64,000 bases of DNA from Mimachlamys varia (GCA_947623455.1 OX392533.1:33106229-33170228), one strand, 5' to 3'; counted from the stretch's first letter, positions 1 through 12,039 are shown. Numbers and translations are program-made. Notes: generated by a model from the sequence alone, not told the origin.

Positions 1-779
1 AGAAAATATTTGGCTGACACCGTTAAAACATTTTATCCCGATATCTTTCATTATAAACCTTGCACAATACACAGTCTAGAGAATCCAATGTAGTTCAGTG
101 CTTTCTACAAGTAATACAATTATGTGTATCACATTTTTTAAAATTTATTTTAATTTGCAAATGTGTTAAGTTTTTTGTGAAGGTTTTTTTTATTTTTGTA
201 AATGTAAAGGCAGTTTTCAAGTTAATGCTTAAAGCTGACAATGCATGTTAAAAAACTTTCAGACTTTTGGTGCAAGATATTGCAATGTTAATAGCATCAA
301 TTCCCTTATTGGCAAATTTGACTTTCATGAGAAGTCGAGTCGATGGTACCTCTTGCCTGTCCGTTTCAAATGGCCGTGTAAGATTTCTACTTTGAAATAA
401 TTAACGACCCTTGGTAACTTTTGCAACGCATGATCCTGGGTAATTTTTTTTTTCGGGTCACTTTTTCATGTTACAAAGTCAAAGCCTTATATTTTCACTG
501 CAAAATCTTATATTTTCACTGCGCATCGCTGCAACGAAAATTGTTTTATCAGCTTGATAATTTTCTTTATAATATACTTAGTACTAGATACTGCATTTCC
601 GCCAATGAAGGGTGTTCCATGAAGTGACCGTCAGGAAATCGTCCGAGGAGTTTCGATTTCTTTGTAAACCCCGGTCAGAATGTCAGCGGGTGAACGTGTT
701 TTGGATTCATTAGCAGACAGGTACATGTATATGGAGCTTAATTATCATATATATATATAAGAGAGGCATAGCTCAAGAA
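1..779. other. Non-coding stretch, nothing recognised
   Basis: AT-rich sequence with only short open frames. I see no splice-bounded coding segment, RNA gene or repeat that I can name. Confidence 0.5.
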
Positions 780-1856
780 GATCCCGTCGGGGTCTCCATA
801 CTTTGCATAACACAAAGTTCCCTGTCAGCATCTCCGTATATTACATAATACACAGCCACCCCTTTAGAGTCCCTTAAAACTAACACAACGCACAGTAACC
901 CCAAAAGGGTCCACATACCTAACAAATCTTACAGTCATCCCTCCAGAATCTTCCATTGCTAACACAACACATAATCATCGTGTTATAGTCCCAATATCTT
1001 ACACAGCACAGAGTCACTCCGTAAGGGTCCCCATACATTACACAATAAGAGTCCCATATCATTCAAAATGGAAGAGGCACCCAGGGTCCATACAATCTTA
1101 TAAAACAACCATTCTTCCCGTCAGGAACACCATATACCTAATACAACATATACTACAGAGTTCTATTATGATCCTGTGTTTTTTGTTAATGTGTATTGAT
1201 TTAGTTGCCCCACCTGTGTGTGGACCTATTGACAGTGTTTCTATATCCGTAGCCAATGTCAACTATTTCTATAGTCTTAAATGACTATCTGTTGTCGATA
1301 TCTTTCTGTTTGGTGTATTTAGAATAAAGAAGAAATGCTTTTCAAATCACATGTGTTTATTTTTAAACTTATTGTCATAATGACATTGCTGATAAATACC
1401 GTAAACACTGTTAAAGTTTTATTCGGTCAAATGTTTCCTTACCAATCCCCAAAAATCAAATATAAGTGGAAGAAGGTATTTTGTTACCTTGATTCAGTGG
1501 GAATACCCGTTGTCGGTACACTCATGTATCGTGTATTTAAAACGGAAGTATGATTTCCAAGTACGTGTTTATATTTTTAAACTTATTGTGAAATACCGAG
1601 TCGGAGTGACGTAATATATAGATACCGGTACATAAACACTCTAAATTAGTATTCGGTCTGCTGTCAAAGCTTTTTAAAGGTTCAATAGCACCGTAGCAAA
1701 AATTATGTGTGAAAATATTATTGTGCTTAACAAGAAGAAGAGAAGTTTATATCGATCGCTGTTAAATTAAATGTTATGCAGATTAGATGTTTAACAAACA
1801 CATTGGTTGTTGTTTTATTTTGAATAAAACACCCAGTGTTTAAGTCTATCAAAAAC

Positions 1857-1992
1857 AGAATAAAACACGGTAAAATCCATATCACATGTCATATCAGCCC
1901 TCGACCAATATCAGACCTCGGGCGAAACCCTCGGTCTGATATTGGGTCCTTGGGCTGATATGGCATGTAATATGGATTTTACCATGTGTTAT
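1857..1992. repeat. Long near-perfect hairpin, copy A
   Basis: An inverted repeat with arms of about 65 bp centred near 1924. The left arm contains GGTAAAATCCATAT and the right arm its complement ATATGGATTTTACC; the apex is CCTCGGGCGAAACCCTCGG. It looks like a foldback or MITE-type element that was carried along when the 1.8-kb unit duplicated. Confidence 0.75.
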
Positions 1993-2127
1993 TCTCTATA
2001 TATTTCACATGCAAAATGTAAAAAATATATTGTTTTGAGATATATTAAGGGAGTGGCGCTTGCCATTCCAGGTAGACGTGGGCCGACACTTACACACTAC
2101 CGTCAGGGTACCAATACCTTATATACA

Positions 2128-2735
2128 GACATTCATCCCGTAAGGTTCGTCAGATTACATAGTTCACAATCACCCCGTAAGGGTCGTCAGATTACATAGT
2201 ACACAATCACCCCGTAATTGTAGTCAGATTACATAGTACACAATCACCCCGTAAGGGTAGTCAGATTACGTAGTACATAACCACCACGTAAGGGTAGTCA
2301 GATTACATAGTACACAATCGCCCCGTAAGGGTCGTCAGATTGCATAGTACACAATCACCCCGTAAGGGTCGTCAGATTACATAGTACACAATCACCCCGT
2401 AAGGGTCGTCAGATTACATAGTACACACTCACGCAGTAACGGTCGTCAAATTACATAGTACACAATCACCACGTAAGGGTCGTCAGATTACATAGTACAC
2501 AATCACCCCGTAAGGGTCGTCAGATTACATAGTACACAATCACCCAGTAAGGGTCGTCAAATTACATAGTACACAAACACCCCGTATGGGTCGTCAGATT
2601 ACATAGTACACAACCACCCCGTAAGGGTCGTCAGATTACATAGTACACAATCACCCCGTAATGGTCGTCAGATTACATAGTACACAATCACCCCGTAAGA
2701 GTCGTCAGATTACATAGTACACCCCGTAAGTGTCC
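2128..2735 (+). repeat. 37-bp minisatellite, array A
   Basis: About 16 copies of a 37-bp unit with the core CACCCCGTAAGGGTCGTCAG followed by ATTACATAGTACACAAT. Units differ by a few substitutions, such as CACCACGTAAGG and CACGCAGTAACGG. The core resembles that of the 39-bp array at 15.66-20.2 kb. Confidence 0.9.
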
Positions 2736-3688
2736 CAGGTCCACATGCTTAACAAATCGTACAGTCATCCCTCTAGAATCTTCCATAGCTAACACAACAC
2801 ATAATCATCGTGTTATGGTCCCAATATCTTACACAGCGCAGAGACGCTCCGTAAGGGTCCCCATACATTACACAATAAGAGTCCCGTATCATTCAAAATT
2901 GAAGAGGCATTCAGGGTCAATACAATCTTACAAAACAACCATTCGTCCCGTCGGGGACACCATATACCTAATACAACACATATACTACAGAGTTCTATTA
3001 TGATCCTGTGTTTTTGTTAATGTGTATTGACTTAGTTGCCCCACCTGTGTGTGGACCTATTGACAGTGTTTCTATATCCGTAGCCGATGTCAACTGTTTC
3101 TATAGTCTTAAATGACTTGGAATATCTGTTGTCGATATCTTTATGTTTGGTGTATTTAAAATAAAGAAATGCTTTTCAAATCACATGTGTTTATTTTTAA
3201 ACTTATTGTCACAGTGACATTGCTGATAAATACCGTAAACACTGTTAAAGTTTTATTCGGTCAAATGTTTCCTTACCAATCCCCAAAAATCAAATATAAG
3301 TGGAAGAAGGTATTTTTTACCTTGATTCAGTGAGAATACCCATTGTCGGTACCCTCGTGTATCGTTTATTTAAAACGAAAGTAGGATTTCCAATTACGTG
3401 TTTATATTTTTAAACTTATTGTGAAATACCGAGTCGGAGTGACGTAATATATAGATACCGGTACATAAACACTCTAAATTAGTATTCGGTCTGCTGTCAA
3501 AGCTTTTTAAAGGTTCAATAACACCGTAGCAAAAATTATGTGTGAAAATATTATTGTGCTTAACAAGAAGAAGAGAAGTTTATATCGATCGCTGTTAAAT
3601 TAAATGTTATGTAGATTAGATGTTTAACAAACACATTGGTTGTTGTTTTATTTTGAATAAAACACCCAGTGTTTAAGTCTATCAAAAA

Positions 3689-3824
3689 CAGAATAAAACA
3701 TGGTAAAATCCATATCACATGTCATATCAGCCCTCGACCAATATCAGACCTCGGGCGAAACCCTCGGTCTGATATTGGGTCCTTGGGCTGATATGGCATG
3801 TAATATGGATTTTACCATGTGTTA
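3689..3824. repeat. Long near-perfect hairpin, copy B
   Basis: Second copy of the hairpin at 1857-1992, about 1.83 kb downstream and nearly identical. It belongs to the second 1.8-kb unit. Confidence 0.75.
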
Positions 3825-3964
3825 TTCTCTATATATTTCACATGCAAAATGTAAAAAATATATTGTTTTGAGATATATTAAGGGAGTGGCGCTTGCCATT
3901 CCAGGTAGACGTGGGCCGACACTTACACACTACCGTCAGGGTACCAATACCTTATATACAGACA

Positions 3965-4530
3965 TTCATCCCGTAAGGTTCGTCAGATTACATAGTTCAC
4001 AATCACCCCGTAAGGGTCGTCAGATTACATAGTACACAATCACCCCGTAATTGTAGTCAGATTACATAGTACACAATCACCCCGTAAGGGTAGTCAGATT
4101 ACATAGTACACAACCACCACGTAGGGGTAGTCAGATTACATAGTACACAATCGCCCCGTGTCAGATTGCATAGTACACAATCACCCCGCAAGGGTAGTCA
4201 GATTACATAGTACACACTCACGCAGTAACGGTCGTCAAATTACATAGTACACAATCACCACGTAAGGGTCGTCAAATTACATAGTACACAATCACCCCGT
4301 AAGGGTCGTCAGATTACATAGTACACAATCACCCAGTAACGGTCGTCAAATTACATAGTACACAATCACCCCGTATGGGTCGTCAGATTACATAGTACAC
4401 AACCACCCCGTAAGGGTCGTCAGATTACATAGTACACAATCACCCCGTAATGGTCGTCAGATTACATAGTACACAATCACCCCGTAAGAGTCGTCAGATT
4501 ACATAGTACACAATCACCCCGTAAGTGTCC
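3965..4530 (+). repeat. 37-bp minisatellite, array B
   Basis: The same 37-bp unit as at 2128-2735. The array is slightly shorter, and one unit near 4150-4165 has an internal deletion (CGCCCCGTGTCAGATTGC), so the copy number has changed since the 1.8-kb duplication. Confidence 0.9.
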
Positions 4531-5689
4531 CAGGTCCACATGCTTAACAAATCGTACAGTCATCCCTCTAGAATCTTCCATAGCTAACACAACACATAAT
4601 CATCGTGTTATGGTCCCAATATCTTACACAGCACAGAGACGCTCCGTAAGGGTCCCCATACATTACACAATAAGAGTCCCGTATCATTCAAAATTGAAGA
4701 GGCATTCAGGGTCAATACAATCTTACAAAACAACCATTCTTCCCGTCGGGGACACCATATACCTAATACAACACATATACTACATAGTTCTATTATGATC
4801 CTGTGTTTTTTGTTAATGTGTATTGACTTAGTTGCCCCACTTGTGTTTGAACCTATTGACAGTGTTTCTATATCCGTAGCCAATATCAACTATTTCTATA
4901 GCCTTAAATGACTTGGAATATCTGTTGTCGATATCTTTCTGTTTGGTGTATTTAGAATAAAGAAGAAATGCTTTTCAAATCACATGTGTTTATTTTTAAA
5001 CTTATTGTCACAGTGACATTGCTGATAAATACCGTAAACACTGTTAAAGTTTTTTTTGGTCAAATGTTTCCTTACCAATCCCCAAAAATCAAATATAAGT
5101 GGAAGAAGGTATTTTGTTACCTTGATTCAGTGGGAATACCCGTTGTCGGTACCCCCATGTTATCGTGTATTTAAAACGAAAGAAGAATTTCCAATTACGT
5201 GTTGATATTTTTAAACTTATTGTGAAATACCGAGTTGGAGTGACGTAACATATAGATACCGGTACATAAACACTATAAATTATTATTCGGTCTGCTGTCA
5301 AAGCTTTGACTGACCTCGTATGAGAAAAGAACTGACACAAACCTCGTGAGGCTTTGGATAACGGACGTATATCATAATAGACATGACTAAAGGCTCTTCA
5401 AGGTGAAAACGTAATGTTTTACCCTTACGTACCGTGTATTTAATCTAAAATATCGGTTTACAATAACGTATTTATATTTTAAAAACGCTTTGTGAAGTAT
5501 CCAGTCTGTGTGGCATTGCACATTTATACAGTTAAATTAGTATTCGGTCTTCATTTTGACTGACATCGTATGATACACCTTACCGACATAAATATCGCAG
5601 ACCTGGGATTAAGGAAGTCTATCTCTATATCAGTGTTTATACCCTGATGGCAGGATCGCCCTGTTGGAAAAAGTAAGGATCTCATACGT

Positions 5690-5989
5690 TTATGATTCTT
5701 TCTTGGAATTTTGTGTCGTTCGTTAATTGTGAGAAAGACATTTTGATTTATAACTGGTGAGTGATACATGCTATCACTGGCATAGACAAAGTGTGGACCT
5801 CGCCTGCTTATAACAGCTCGTATATAAATATCACTTCAATGGATATAACGTAGACTTTGTTTCTACAACAGCTGATATTAACATGGCTTCCTGACAACTT
5901 CCCGTGCGTTTCCTAAGAATCATCGTGACATTCGACTATCCTTGAATTGCCCAACACGCCATGGATCCCTAGTTGAATCAGTCTGACAG
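5690..5989 (+). promoter_or_regulatory. Upstream region and predicted non-coding exon 1 of Mab-21-like gene 1
   Basis: This segment is conserved, with scattered differences, upstream of all three Mab-21-like genes (compare 21895-22409 and 29075-29594). It has a TATA-like TATATAAATA at 5821-5830, then CTTCAATGGATATAACGTA, and ends with GACAG|GTTTGT, a good splice donor with GT at 5990. The matching acceptor TTTTCTCAG ends at 7216, giving an intron of 1,227 bp. I infer a TATA promoter and a short 5' UTR exon. The start of transcription is not visible directly. Homology extends further upstream, through TTGGAATTTTGTGTCGTT, to copy 3. Confidence 0.6.
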
Positions 5990-7216
5990 GTTTGTTTACA
6001 TAATTCCTATATATTTTTTTTATGTATGTTGTCTTTCGATCATTTGATTATGGAAAGCTGATTAATTTCGAAATGTTCATTGTAGTTCACAGACGACACC
6101 TTTATTGTTGTTTTGCTTTTAATAAATAAATTACTTAGTACAAAACTATTTTGTAGAAATACTGAAAAAAATATTCCTTGTGATGCCAGGAGAAGAAAAT
6201 GCACAGATCTGATTACAAAGTATGATTTAAACCAATTTGAAAATCGGAATATACCGGGACACAAAAAGGCCTCAAACACATTCAACCTTTGTTAATAGCA
6301 AATACCAAGGGATAAGCTGATGTATACCTCGCAGTTGAGAACAATTATCGAGTTAAAGGACATACTATTAGAATGTATATTCCTATGAATTTGCAAAACC
6401 GACAAAACAGGAAACAAAATACACCAAAAAAAAACCACCAAAAACTGAATGGCAACATACATTACCCAATTTACAAGTTAAATAATAATGAGCGTATAGT
6501 TTTGTACGTTATTTAACGAAGTTTCTATAGGAAATAAGGCACATTTCTTAAGCTGTTATGCAAATGTACCTTGAGAACAATTTACGTACGGTTTAAAGAA
6601 AAACTGATGAAAAACGTCGCATCTAGTCAGAACGTTCATGTACTTAACTATATTTTAATAATATTCCTTCAAATAATCATTTTCTGAAATGAAAACTCTG
6701 CACTTACTAATATTGCTTATTACAATACATACTATATGTTTAGAGTGCAAATTTTAATGTAACCTTTTCAGGGGGCTCGAAATGAATTCTCTTTCTTAAA
6801 ACACAATATGTATTTGAAGTAACAGGTTACGCATGCGATGAATTATAGTATATTTTCATGTTCGTGCTTAAGTTACTTATATTTTATGTATAAAGGATAT
6901 TTGAGCTGAGTGTTAAAAGATGCTCAAATAATATAATGTAAGATTTGTATTGAATGCATTTATATAAACACCAATGTATTCATAAATAAATAATAATCGA
7001 ATTTTGTAAATTTACATATATTTTGTATAGGTATGAACGAACATGTTATAATTAATATACATTTTACTGTACGTTCTGTCCTCAGTGGCCTTCTAGACCT
7101 CACTTATTATAACTAGAACGTAAATGACTAGTCAATATTCCACTCAATGTTAAATCAATGATGAGATACATGTAGTAATATGTTTTTAGCATTTTTCTGT
7201 CTCTCTCTTTTCTCAG
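5990..7216 (+). other. Predicted 5' UTR intron of Mab-21-like gene 1
   Basis: AT-rich sequence bounded by the donor at 5990 and the acceptor at 7215-7216 (polypyrimidine CTCTCTCTTTTCTCAG). I see no gene inside. Confidence 0.55.
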
Positions 7217-7234
7217 TTACTCTGCGTACATGAG

Positions 7235-9280
7235 ATGGCAGACCAAGGCGAGCAATACCACAAGTCATGGATTCTTCACCACATCCTTGACAGGATGATA
7301 GGGAGCGAGGAGATCGTGGACATCCGGAGGAAGTTTGTTCTTATCGAGGAGAAGTTTAATCATTCTGATTCTAATAACATTTTAGTCTTTTACACAGGAA
7401 GCAGGGCTGAGGGATGTCCTATACAGGGATCCGACATAGACTTTATGCGTATTGACGCAAGTGTTAAAGTTATTTGCTCTAACCAGGACACCAATATTTC
7501 ATCAGAAGACAGAGACACGACTATTGCGATTATGATGAAAGCCAATTGTCGACCGTGTTATGTAAGTTTGGAGGTAGTTCAAATGGGACAATTGCGTAAC
7601 CTCATTACAAAGGATTCTCTTGTCCCAGTTGGGGACAGGCTTTTCATATCAAGTGAGATTTTTGCAATGTTATACCAGGAACAGTTGAAAGCTGTATTGC
7701 GTTCTAACCTCGTAACTAATGGACCATGTTCTTCTTTTAAAACTGAAAGTTCTGGTGCAGAGTGTGATATGGATATAGCTCTATCTTATGGCTGTACTTT
7801 TTGGCCACCAGAAGCCAACGAATGGTTGAGTAGACCTCGTCAGCATGGTTGGCCTAAAGAGGAATTGATCAATGACATTTCAAAAAGTGGTTGTCATGTT
7901 GTCCCTGTAGGTGATAAAACGTCTGCTGACACTTTTCTACAATGGAGGATATCATTTGTGACTGCAGAAAGGAAACTAATTTATTCTTTCAGTCATAACC
8001 AGCTTCTTATATATGGACTCTTGAAGTATTTTCTCAAGCAAATATCCGGAATGCTGAAACAATTGATTGGTGATGCAGATGTTCTTTCGTCGTATATAAT
8101 GAAAACTGTTGTATTTTTTGCAATAGAAAATACATCCCAGTCATTATGGAAGGAACAAAACACGTTGCATTGCTTCAGGTTTTGTCTGAAAATATTAATG
8201 GCTTGGGTAAATGCAGGATACTGCCCTAATTACTTCATTGTAAATAACAACATGTTCAAAGGAAAACTTAATGGTCGAAATCAAGACAAACTTTCTCGTT
8301 TCCTCAAGGAAATGTACGACTTGAAATGGATGTGTCTTTCTATTGGGTCATTCATACAACCATCTATTGGAGAACGTGTTGAGAGAGTAATGAACGGAGA
8401 CTGGAAATACTTATTATTTCAACCAAAGGCGTTTGAATATGAACGCGATTTGACAATATTCGCAAACATATTACAAACTTACTCTGAAAGGCATTCTCGA
8501 TTTCTGGGTCTACTGTCTAAATCTAAGCTAGGCATTGATGAGTTCATAGCTTATATCTACACAGTAAAATCACTGTCTAATGAAGGGATGAAGAAATTTG
8601 AGGAACAACATGCTGTTAAGGGGAATAAACAGAAGTACAAATCCATAAGAAAATGCAAAAACCTCATGGCACCTTTTGCCTCAGCGTGTACAAGTCCAGG
8701 ACTACTGTTGTTGGCAACATTTTACTACCAGACAGGAAACTACATGAAAACACTGATGGCTTGTGGAACAATGCTATCATCGTTCAAACTGTTCTTTGGT
8801 TCTAGTTCAAAAAAAGATGAAGACAAGTACCAACATTTGTATTGTGGACGTGGATACACACTCCTACACAAATGTCAGGAGGTTGTAGCATTTTATGTGT
8901 TTTTGGCTGAAAAAGCTGTATCTCTCTGTCCTTTCGAGTTACACCAAGAAATGGAGAATGGGGTTGGAGATCTTATAATTCCCCCACTACCCTACGCCAT
9001 GTTCCTGTCTTTTCTCTGCTATCATGAACTTGGCGACAGGAGGAGACGTGACACAGCCTTGATCCAACTTCGGGCTGTGAAGTATGACGAGCATCAGGGG
9101 AGTGGTAAACACTGGATTGTAAACAACCTCCTAGGGATTTGTTATGAATTGGTTGGAGACACGCGGAGAGCAATCCGAGAATACAAGGAGTCTCTAAGTT
9201 CTGGTAAATATTTCCAACACCTCAACCCAGCCAGTGCGAAAATAACACGTTTACAACACTCTCAAGGGGAATCTTTGTAA
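7235..9280 (+). CDS. Mab-21/cGAS-like nucleotidyltransferase with TPR-like C-terminal tail (intact copy)
   Basis: A 681-residue protein in one coding exon. The N-terminal half is a Mab-21/cGAS-type nucleotidyltransferase: GS at residues 55-56, then GSDID with the metal-binding pair D67 and D69, and CDMDIAL with the likely third carboxylate at D180. Residues 237-345 carry Mab-21 helical-domain signatures (WRISF, AERKLI, LSSYIMKT, CPNYFI, NMFKGKL). Residues 485-520 and 586-657 form TPR-like helical pairs (LLATFYYQTGNYMK, LGICYELVGDTRRAIREY). Animal cGAS-like receptors of this fold sense nucleic acids in the cytosol and make cyclic dinucleotides for STING. That role is inferred here, because the ligand and product cannot be read from sequence and some Mab-21 proteins are not enzymes. 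No signal peptide or membrane segment is seen. The start is chosen because MADQ and the following 30 residues are shared by all three paralogues. An overlapping out-of-frame ATG lies 5 bases upstream. Confidence 0.9.
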   Translation: MADQGEQYHKSWILHHILDRMIGSEEIVDIRRKFVLIEEKFNHSDSNNILVFYTGSRAEGCPIQGSDIDFMRIDASVKVICSNQDTNISSEDRDTTIAIMMKANCRPCYVSLEVVQMGQLRNLITKDSLVPVGDRLFISSEIFAMLYQEQLKAVLRSNLVTNGPCSSFKTESSGAECDMDIALSYGCTFWPPEANEWLSRPRQHGWPKEELINDISKSGCHVVPVGDKTSADTFLQWRISFVTAERKLIYSFSHNQLLIYGLLKYFLKQISGMLKQLIGDADVLSSYIMKTVVFFAIENTSQSLWKEQNTLHCFRFCLKILMAWVNAGYCPNYFIVNNNMFKGKLNGRNQDKLSRFLKEMYDLKWMCLSIGSFIQPSIGERVERVMNGDWKYLLFQPKAFEYERDLTIFANILQTYSERHSRFLGLLSKSKLGIDEFIAYIYTVKSLSNEGMKKFEEQHAVKGNKQKYKSIRKCKNLMAPFASACTSPGLLLLATFYYQTGNYMKTLMACGTMLSSFKLFFGSSSKKDEDKYQHLYCGRGYTLLHKCQEVVAFYVFLAEKAVSLCPFELHQEMENGVGDLIIPPLPYAMFLSFLCYHELGDRRRRDTALIQLRAVKYDEHQGSGKHWIVNNLLGICYELVGDTRRAIREYKESLSSGKYFQHLNPASAKITRLQHSQGESL

Positions 9281-9352
9281 GAACCAGCATCGAAATACAT
9301 TTGTCATTTGAGCTTACATCCATCACAGAGCATAGCTAAGAAGCATTGTTAA

Positions 9353-10365
9353 GGATGTACACATCTCTGAAGTCAAAATTTTCCTGTATCAAACCTTTTT
9401 TCTAATATACATTTTTGGATAAGGGAAATCAAGGCATGCCAGAAAATGCAAAAATAATGATATGTCAGTGTGCTCGTTTTTGTGTTATGATCGGTCAAAG
9501 ATACCAATATGACGTAATAAGGGATTTTAAGTCAATTTTGTAGTTTCGACCGATTGCGGGACATTTTCATACAATATCTTCCGAATTTGTAATTCGAAAT
9601 GTATAAATGTTTGCAGAAATGACAAAAATATTGTTTTCTTTTAAGTTATGGAGGTAAAATTTCTCTAACTTTATTTTTTTACTCAGGAAAGCAATTTGAG
9701 TTACCCCTACCCCTTATTTTTTAATGAGAAAATCCTCATTTTTTCACCATTTTTTGCAGATTTAATGCTTAATAAAAAAAGTTCTAATATCAAACTTTTT
9801 CTAATATTTGGTGGATGAAAAGAAAATGGGTTTCTCCTTCTAAAACCGTCATAAAAATGGGGGGTTAGTGTGCTTAATTTTTTGTCCCTTTATTATTTGT
9901 GTTATTTTTCACAGTTTCGGCTTCAAAAATAAAATTTGCTCCAGTTACACTAAATATATGAAAAAATATTGAAATTGTATAATTTACCACTTTGTAGCAT
10001 AATATTTCTTTAAAAGTGAACATTATAAAGTTGTACAGCAAAAATTAGCTTGCTGTAATTAAAAATGGCTAAACACTGATGTTTTTAAGAGATCAATCTA
10101 GCATCAAAATGGTGAAATTTTACCCATTTGGGAAGTGCATAAAATAGACAGAAATACGCAACTTCAAAATGGCCGCCAAATTGGTAATTTTTTTAAATTC
10201 ATGTAAAAAAAGTTCTACAAGCAACAGACACTTATATTTTTTAAACAATTTTCAGATGCATATATGCTATTCAAATTGATCATACTTTCTTCAATATAAC
10301 ATAAAATATTTAAATTAGACATAAACGAGACTTGAACGTGACTGAAACGTCACAAGAGTACATCC
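9353..10365. mobile_element. Non-autonomous TIR element with TTAA target duplication
   Basis: The element starts GGATGTAC and ends GTACATCC, and both ends are directly flanked by TTAA (9349-9352 and 10366-10369). The interior of about 1.0 kb is AT-rich with no coding frame. TTAA duplications are typical of piggyBac-like elements, but the family assignment is inferred. It begins only 72 bp after the stop codon of the first Mab-21-like gene, so it probably lies in or next to the 3' UTR. Confidence 0.6.
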
Positions 10366-10409
10366 TTAATGTACACAGAAGCATGCATTTTAACTGTATT
10401 TTTTTCCGG

Positions 10410-10570
10410 AATATCTTGTCTTACTATATATATCTTGTACTTTTACGAGGGTCTTCATGTAAATCTTTCCTTTGTTCCTATTTTGCCTCTAGTTTAATCT
10501 ATTTTGAGCTCGGATTATGTTTTTGTTGACGCTTTGGTATTCCCTGATTTTGTTTTATTTAACAAATATA
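10410..10570 (+). repeat. Dispersed repeat, copy 1
   Basis: Contains CTTGTACTTTTACGAGGGTC, AAATCTTTCCTTTGTTC and GTTGACGCTTTGGTATTC. Related copies lie at 12385-12545 (+), 23195-23255 (+, fragment) and 30240-30345 (-). The family is not recognised. Confidence 0.65.
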
Positions 10571-11002
10571 TCCAAGAACTTGAATTAAAATGTTTGCCTT
10601 TCATACCTTAACTATACAATTAACGTTTGTGACGGACCTAGGCTATTTAGATGTGAGTTTTGTTAAAAGATTGTTGATTGAAAATGAATCGTTAAGTCGC
10701 CTGTCATACCTCAATATCAGATTCTCAGTTTACCAAATGTTGGATAAAATTGTAAATATGAACAAATCAGAAATATAAGAATATAATCAATTTTCCATTG
10801 ATTGTATGCAGAATCCGGCTTTCTGATTGGTTGAGATTTTCTTTTTATACCTCTATGAAAAGAAAATCCGAAAATGGCGCGAAAAATATGACGTCACAAT
10901 GCGGTGATTGACGTTGCGTATTGATTTGTAAAAAAGAATCCGTTGTTAGATCAGTCAAATTGTACATAAACATGTTTTAAAAAATAAGTTTCAAAAATTA
11001 AT

Positions 11003-11167
11003 TATAAGCGTTGATGTCAATTATTTTTTAGTTTCATAGGGTTATGAAAAAAAATTTCCTTGCAAACTTTTGTAAGAATCCGCTACGCGGATTCATACAG
11101 TTTGCAAACAAATTTTCTTTCATACCCCAATGAAACTAAAAAAAGTTGTCATCAATGCTTAAATAAA
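11003..11167. repeat. 165-bp palindrome
   Basis: Near-perfect inverted repeat centred on 11085, with the apex GAATCCGCTACGCGGATTC at 11076-11094. The arms include TTTTAGTTTCAT, TATGAAA and TTTGCAA with their complements, and are about 80 bp each. It could extrude a cruciform or give a long hairpin RNA. Most likely it is a foldback or MITE remnant. Confidence 0.75.
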
Positions 11168-11557
11168 AATATTAGTCAATATATATTTACATTTGCTGTG
11201 TATATCCTTCCATTGTAATGCGTTGCGAAGGCAAAGGCTGTAATAAGACTGTAATACAATTTGTTATCTTAAAGTCTGCAATCTCCATTGTTACGTCATC
11301 AAAATCATTGTTGTCTCCACTTGAGTTGCTGTTCAAAAATGAATATAAAGCACGATAATTCCATTACATTGTGGATTAATCAATGAACGATGAAACAAAT
11401 GTGAGTCCTAAAATAAACATTGCTTTATTAATTTGTTTTATTTGGCCATATTACAAAACATATATTGCCTTTTCTTTTGGGTGTACACGAAACTATTTGG
11501 ACCTGGTCAAGAGTTTGTTCACCTCGGAATTTCATCTTAATTCACGATTAAGCAAAT

Positions 11558-11661
11558 GTTAAGTCCAATAACACACATTGCTTTATCTGACAAAAAAACT
11601 TAAATCCCTACCGGGCTTTATTATGCTTGTTACCAAAAGCAATGTGTGTTATATGACTAAC
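11558..11661. mobile_element. Short MITE-like element
   Basis: A 104-bp element with inverted ends of about 26 bp. The left arm carries AACACACATTGCTTT and the right arm its complement AAAGCAATGTGTGTT. The interior of about 50 bp has no coding potential. Confidence 0.5.
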
Positions 11662-12039
11662 AAAATATATTGGGATATGATTATACATATAATAATGTTT
11701 TCACTGAGACTAGGTATTGTATTGTACGATTCGCAACAGGATCCGGAACAATCTTGAAAAGTTTCTTATTGTGTGTGCATGTATCAAAAATAGTGTTATA
11801 CGTTTCTGACATACTGTATTTTCATGTACATGTAATATCAAATTTTGAATATTAAGTCACTTATCAATATTTAATATTCATCATTTATGACGTCATTTAT
11901 ATAACTCTACTAGTGGAGTTTTTAGTCCTCCAAGATTGCTGTTACCTTGATAGCTACAGCTCTTTAAGGAATGGCTGTCATATTTTTGACATTCATTTGT
12001 AAGTAAAATGCAATTGCTTACTTACATATTCAACATGGC

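Larger units (their letters stand above)
780..5300 (+). repeat. About 1.8-kb tandem repeat, three copies (third partial)
   Basis: Landmark sequences recur at a spacing of roughly 1.79-1.84 kb. The segment beginning near 902 recurs near 2740 and 4531, and the segment beginning CTTTTCAAATCACATGTGTT recurs near 1337, 3171 and 4970. Each full unit contains a degenerate CCCCGTAAGGGTC-type minisatellite head, about 0.5 kb of unique sequence, a TTATTGTGAAATACC module, a long hairpin and a 37-bp minisatellite. The third copy breaks off near 5300, after GTATTCGGTCTGCTGTCAAAG, and runs into the conserved upstream region of the first Mab-21-like gene. Divergence between copies is low, so the duplication looks recent. 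The open frames inside it are repeat shadows. Confidence 0.85.

Noticed and set aside
2128..4530. A CRISPR-like array from the regular 37-bp repeats.
   Set aside because: The units are contiguous, with no unique spacers between them, and the DNA is eukaryotic.
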